A DNA stretch of 64,000 nucleotides from Delphinapterus leucas (taxonomy: Eukaryota; Chordata; Mammalia; Artiodactyla; Monodontidae), in NCBI RefSeq assembly GCF_002288925.2, contig NW_022098031.1:1333159-1397158 (forward strand), written 5' to 3'. A program made the position numbers and the translations under genes. Each line of letters starts with the position of its first letter. Within the stretch, counting starts at the first letter, position 1. Positions 58,893 through 64,000 of this stretch are shown here, piece after piece. The notes under the pieces were generated by a model. It was not told where the DNA came from. It saw only the letters and a list, made by a program, of their open reading frames with translations, and ran no database searches.

Positions 58893-59069
58893 TACCTCAA
58901 ATCGTTTGTGGGCTGAGGATAGTACTGAAAAAGAAAAGGACAGTGTTCCTACGGCAGTGACCATTCCTGTTGCTCCAACTGTTGTAAATGCTGCAGCCTC
59001 TACCACAACCCTGACTACAACTACTGCTGGCACTGTCTCCTCCACTTCAGAGGTCAGGGAGAGACGCAG
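58893..59069 (+). CDS. PPP1R12A: PPP1R12A exon 14 (residues 608-667)
   Basis: The acceptor is TTATGATGCTATAG, with few pyrimidines. One base completes Ser608, then TSNRLWAEDSTEKEKDSVPT is read, followed by AVTIPVAPTVVNAAAS, a run of Thr and SSTSEVRERRR. Two bases of Arg667 close it before GTGTGT. The Thr/Ala/Val-rich stretch is expected to be disordered. The RERRR end leads into the exon with the Thr696 inhibitory site, which I cannot find before base 64000, so intron 14 exceeds 4.9 kb. Compared with recalled human sequence there is one change, T to S in SST(T/S)EVRE. Confidence 0.95.
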
Positions 59070-61100
59070 GTGTGTAAAGGTCCTAATAGGACTGCTGATA
59101 TATCTTGCCCAATGATGAAAGTTGTTTGTTTTGCTTGTTTTTTAATCTTGGGAAGTTGGTGACTATCTCTTCAGTAGGTTAATACATGAGATAACCTAGA
59201 TCAGCTCAGAACTATGTAAATTGATATAATTAGCAATTATTCGCCTTTGGGCTTGGTAACCCACCTCTGACAGAATTAATGTTCTTGTTTAAAGGCACTG
59301 AGCCAGATAGTTGTCTTCATACTTAGCCATCTTAGTTTTAATGGTTTATTTAATTCAAAACATTTTTGTGATGAAGATCTAAGCGCATACTCTAAACACA
59401 TATTAAACAACTCATACTCATGGAAAACTAGATGTAACATGACAAAAACAGGTTTTTTATTCTTCTTATTGTTTCCCCCTTCCACCTCATTATTAAGAAG
59501 TTTGATGCATGTTTAGCAATTTTTGTTGTTGTTATTTTTGAGAATTTCATTTTAAAATTCTTTTGGTGAAGAATGGCTTCTTATGCATATGTGTAAGCCA
59601 AATAATTTTAAGTATGTTAACTACATTCACTTAGTTTTAATTCTGGTACATAGAAGGCACTTGTTAATTAAATTTTTTAAAGGGTCTGTGAATTTGTTTT
59701 ATGTGCTTAAAACATTTTTATGAGCATTGCTCACTTCTTCCTGTTGCAGCCAGTTGGTATGGAATCATAGATGTGGAAAGGAATTTACCTATTATCTTTT
59801 ATGATATCCTTTACAGAAGGAAACTGAGTTCCAGAGATATTAAGTGACTTTTCCACTTTTATGTGGTTAGTAAGTATGAGAGCTAAGGCTAGGCCCAATA
59901 TTACAGGAGAATCAGTCCAGGGTTCTGTCTGCTATATCATGCATAGTCCCTAGCTTTGAATTTGGTTTTCCCTCTTGAGAAATAACATCTTAGGAAACTA
60001 AACGTAACCTCTTTAAATATTTTATTCTTGAAAAATTAGCTACATAGCTGATATTTTCCTTAACTAAAATACCAACCAGATAAATTTGGTTTTATTTCTA
60101 GCACATAGTATTCATATACAGTCTTATACATCTTTTGTCTCTGATGCCTAGCAAAGTGCGTGGCCTGTTGTAAGTAGTAGCATCCTTATAGTAATATTTG
60201 TGGTGAATATATGAAAAGTAACAAAATGTTAAATGTTTTGAAAACTTTTTTAATTAAAAAAATGTTTTCTTTCCTATCATTACATCTTTAGTTTCTGTCA
60301 ATATATTTATGCTTCATTTCTATTTTTATGGTGAAATTTAATGATACTTCTCTAACAGCACTACAAGCAGTTAGCATTTTGTGATTTTTGAATACCAGTA
60401 TAGGTCATATCATATTTTAATTATTCTTGTTTTTCTCTTAAGTTTAGTCAGTTTTAGGTTTTTGAGGTGTTTTCAATGAGACCACATAGCCTACAGAAAT
60501 TAGAGTTTCATAGGCACTCATCATTCTCTTCTAGTGAAAATGAATTTGAGGGCTTTGGTTTTTTGGGAGGTGGGGAGCTGAAGGGGAAAAGGTTCAGGAG
60601 GTCTTGGTTTTTTACTCCTTGCTGTGCCTTAATCCTAAGGTAAGAGGTCTCTGTGGGTTAGAATTTATTCTTCTGTAAAATGAGGTATTTAATTTATATA
60701 GTTTTTAACTTCTAGAATCCTTTCTATCTAGCATTCCATACTTTAAAAAAGTTTTTCCAATGACAAAGCCAGTGAATGTCTCCCCAAAATCATCAGTTGT
60801 TTCAGAACAAGCAAATTATGATTCTTAACCTCAGATTTCTTTATTTTTTATATTGTTGGAAAGTATTGAGTTTCAGCTTTTAGAATAAATCCTGGAAGAC
60901 TTTAAGATTGAGAATTAAATATTTGGTGATATTGTTAGGACAGAGCAGGTTCTCATATCATAAGAAATAAAATATGTCTATTGACATTTTTCCGGGTCTA
61001 CATTACAGAAATTTTGTCTCACTTGCTTCAGTGATGTGTGCAATAATATTAATGTTTGTGTTTTGTTTCATGTCAAATAATTGTTTGCAATTTTGGCCTC
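59070..61100. other. Intron 14, 5' part: mostly unique sequence
   Basis: A MIR3-like antisense remnant at about 59760-59945 contains 'agaaggaaactgagttccag' and 'tgtggttagtaagtatgaga'. No further exon is seen. Confidence 0.5.
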
Positions 61101-61107
61101 GTCTGTC

Positions 61108-61236
61108 TTTTTTTTTTTTTTTTTGGTTGGCCGCGCTGCTTGGCTTGTGGGATCTTAGTTCCCCAACCAGGGATTGAACCAGGGCCTTCAACAGTGAAGG
61201 CACAGATCCTAACCACTGGACTGCCAGGGAATTCCC
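61108..61236 (-). mobile_element. Short CHR/tRNA-Glu SINE, antisense
   Basis: T-run, 'ggttggccgcgctgcttggc', 'ccaaccagggattgaaccag' and the end 'gactgccagggaattccc'. 'gtctgtctttt' and 'gtttgtctttt' flank it. Confidence 0.92.
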
Positions 61237-61582
61237 CTGTTTGTCTTTTTAATTAAATTTCATTAATGGTTTCAAAATGTATATAGTTGAAAATTTGCCC
61301 CCAAATGTATGTATGGTGATTTAAGAATATACTGTGGCTGAAAAAGATACTAATACATTTATGCCATTTTTAGGTACCCTTACATATGTACTTTTAGATG
61401 TTATGTAAAGTTACTGTGTACACTATTAAATTCCACATTATTGTTGAATTTTCCTGTTTTTATTGATCAGGTTTGGATGAAAATTTTCTGTTTTTATAAA
61501 GATTTCCAATTGATTAATTGGAGGGAGGAGGCATTGGGGAGCAGGGAGGAGAAGCTAGCTTTAAATAGATGGAGCATGGTGA

Positions 61583-61690
61583 GGTTCCCTGGTGGCCTAG
61601 AGGTTAAGGTTCCGGGCTTTCACTGCCATGGCCTGGGTTCAATCCCTGATCAGGGAACAGATCCAGCAAGCCTCGCGGGGTGGCAGAATA
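61583..61690 (+). mobile_element. Short CHR/tRNA-Glu SINE, sense, older copy
   Basis: 'aggttccctggtggcctaga' head and 'gttcaatccctgatcaggga' body. The tail is replaced by GATA repeats. Flanks 'gatggagcatgg' and 'ggtggagcaagatgg' look like a decayed duplication. Confidence 0.82.
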
Positions 61691-61722
61691 TCTAGATAGA
61701 TAGATAGATAGATAGATAGGTA
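61691..61722. repeat. (GATA)n microsatellite
   Basis: About seven 'taga' units grown at the SINE tail. Confidence 0.95.
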
Positions 61723-61740
61723 GGTGGAGCAAGATGGCAA

Positions 61741-64000
61741 ATTCTTTCATTGTTTAGGCATTTCTAATTCTCCATAGTCTTTTCAAACTGCAAAACAGTA
61801 CCTTACTAATAACTTCGTATTTGTAGTATGAGTTCACATGGTTCGGTACAACTACTCTTTTCTACCATTTTCCCTTGGCTCAGCCAGCTCCCATTTGTCT
61901 ACTTATTTTTTCCCTCTGGAAGGAAAAATGCTGAGTGAGAAGCAAGGGCTGGTATTCAGTTTTTTAGAGATGTAATTTGGTTGACTAACCAAAAAATAAA
62001 TATTATAAATAAATATAAATATTTTAGCCAATAAATGTCAGGGAAGTAATATATAGAATAATTGGTTTTACTGAAGGAAAAAACCTTAATTTAAGAATAA
62101 CCTTTGGATTGTTCAGAAAATAGTGGGCAATCTAAGACTAGTAAGTAAAATTATATACCCTATACAGTTATACAAAAGAGATCAGTATGACAATTTGATA
62201 TAGTAATGCAATTTGGTATGTTCTGCCATCTTTTTGATGATCACCTCTTTGGAATTAAACACATATTAAAAATATGAATTATTTGTTTTCTCTACATCCT
62301 GTTCTTAGAGATCTGCTCTGTATAGACACCTCAAGGAGGAGAAAGGAACTGAATTTCAGATGGGGACTATCAAATATATTTCCTATATTACAAATCGATA
62401 GGTTAGGTTTTTATGCTAATTTGGAGCAAATGTTTGTATGGAAATTTTAAATGAACAGATTTTACAAGTCTTTCAGCTAGTAATTTTTATGCCCCTAACC
62501 TGCATATGTTAAACCAGATATGATAAATAGATTTATTAACTTTCATGGCAGCTTGAAGGTATTGAAAAACAATCTAGGCTTCTTGGGAGAGAGTGTGATG
62601 GTTGATAGTGCTATTTGCCATGGGGTGAAGGGGCATAGTGACAATGCAGTTGTTTTAAACTATATATGAAAACTTTGTACATAGTGGAAATAAGAATTCA
62701 GTCTTTCATGTCCATTTGTACTTTCAGAGCAGCTCATGAAATGCTGAAGTGATACACGCAGCTGTCTAGGCTGCTATAAACTTTTGTTAAACTAGATTTG
62801 CTATCACATTTAGGTTTCTTCTCTTTCTGTTATTTTTTTTTCCTCATCTGGTGGAAGTCCAAAAGGCAGTAAATTGCATAGGACCAGTAGATGCATAAAT
62901 AAGTGTTAAATGAATGGATGAAAAAAAATAGCCATTTTACAGGCTAATATTTCAGAGAACTTTTACACGTTTAAAAATGTACCACAAAAGAAAAAAAAAA
63001 CTTTTTCCTGCTTAAATGGTCTTGGAAAATGCTGAGTTAAGCACAGTTAAACAGGTTTCTTCCCTTAGTCCTTTTCAGACCCTTTAATATGTTGTTATTT
63101 TCCTGGAGAAGATTAGAATGTATAGTATTTTCCACATTTATATAATCAACTTCTACAACAAACAATACAAAAATCGTATTCCAGAATTAATGTTTCTTAA
63201 ACTCTAATAACAAATTCATTGGTTATCCTCTTTCTTGTCCCAGAAAAATCACTGGAGTTGTAATAAAAATGAGAAAGTATCTGTTACAGCTGAATAAAAA
63301 CCTTAAAACTCAAGAAAATTGATATATAGACAATAGAAATAATAAAACAATGGGAGAAAAAGGAATATCAAGCTTTTGAGCATCATAGAATGGAGAGAGG
63401 GCAGGTATCCTACCAGTTTTATTCATCTCTGGGTTTGTGTGTTGGTACAGATGAAGCCATACAGAATTTCAACTAAGAGAAAGTTAAACTACGGAAATGG
63501 TGATAAGCAAAATGTTTTATTTACTGACTTCTCCCTTGCCTTTCACTTTTAGGGAGACAAATTTTTTTTAATTAAAAAAATTAAAATTTTATTTTATGAA
63601 CTTAAGTCAGTACTAGTTTTTAATAGAAACAAAATTTGGTAGAATAGAGCTCTTCAATGAAATGCTTCAATTTGATGAGCTGTGCCTTATTGATGAGATA
63701 AATGTAGTGCTATTATGATAGCAAAAAGACATAATCATTCAGGATATTCTAGAAACCTAGAGGTAAAAAGTGATAGAAAACATACGGATAAAGAGAAAAA
63801 AAACGTTTTATCCTTATGATACAGTGCCATAAGTTATTCAACCGAATAGAGAACACAAGTGATATTTTCTCAAAGCAGATGATAAAAACAAGTCAGAATA
63901 TAGAAGTGATGGGATTTTCATCTAAGTTTGCTGGATGTCTCATTCAAGTAAAAACACCCTCTTGAGAATTTATTGACTTACCTTGCTTTACAGTTTATCT
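61741..64000. other. Intron 14, distal part: no recognised element
   Basis: AT-rich. The next PPP1R12A exon (starting Ser-Tyr-Leu-Thr-Pro in human) was looked for and not found. Confidence 0.5.

Noticed and set aside
59070..59115. Read-through extension of exon 14 (about 14 codons)
   Set aside because: The frame stays open past the GTGTGT donor but the residues do not match MYPT1; it is intron read-through.

Overview
This window is mammalian nuclear DNA from an artiodactyl-lineage genome, most likely a whale or dolphin. It is AT-rich and intron-dominated. It carries about 16 copies of tRNA-Glu-derived CHR-type SINEs (heads reading 'ggcttccctggtgg', or the reverse complement 'accagggaagcc'). 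Several are the roughly 200 bp cetacean-style form, with intact poly-A tails and target-site duplications. No BovB or Bov-A2 element, common in ruminants, was noticed. An artiodactyl-type L1 3' end and a mariner element of the type familiar from cattle fit the same placement. The species cannot be fixed from the sequence.

The window holds the middle of one gene on the + strand, PPP1R12A. It encodes MYPT1, the myosin-targeting regulatory subunit of protein phosphatase 1. I placed 14 coding exons by reading the protein through consistent splice phases. They cover residues 80-667 of the 1030-residue human isoform as I recall it. Exon 1 (PP1-binding KVKF motif, first ankyrin repeat) lies upstream of base 1. 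The exons with the ROCK sites Thr696 and Thr853 and the leucine zipper lie beyond base 64000. Exons 2-6 encode ankyrin repeats, exons 7-8 a linker and an acidic Glu/Asp/Ser tract, and exons 9-14 the Ser/Thr-rich central region, including the known alternatively spliced central insert (exon 13 here).

The most interesting item is a 117 bp exon at 54338-54454, called 9A here. It is open, in phase 0/0, has good splice sites, and is absent from the 1030-residue isoform as I recall it. Its product contains PASWRQGLRKTG, a near copy of PASWRLGLRKTG in the next exon. The codons differ mainly at synonymous positions, as expected of an old exon duplication kept for its protein. The copy has Ile where the neighbour has the serine corresponding to Ser445. 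Both 9A and the central-insert exon have a TGCATG (RBFOX-type) motif 65-77 nt downstream of their donors.

Everything else is intron filled with transposon remnants: L1/HAL1, L2 and MIR copies, two MLT1-like LTRs, three Tigger-type elements, hAT elements, one short mariner, and microsatellites. Several are nested, which gives a relative insertion history. No second protein-coding gene, RNA gene or CRISPR array was found, and no wholly new system.
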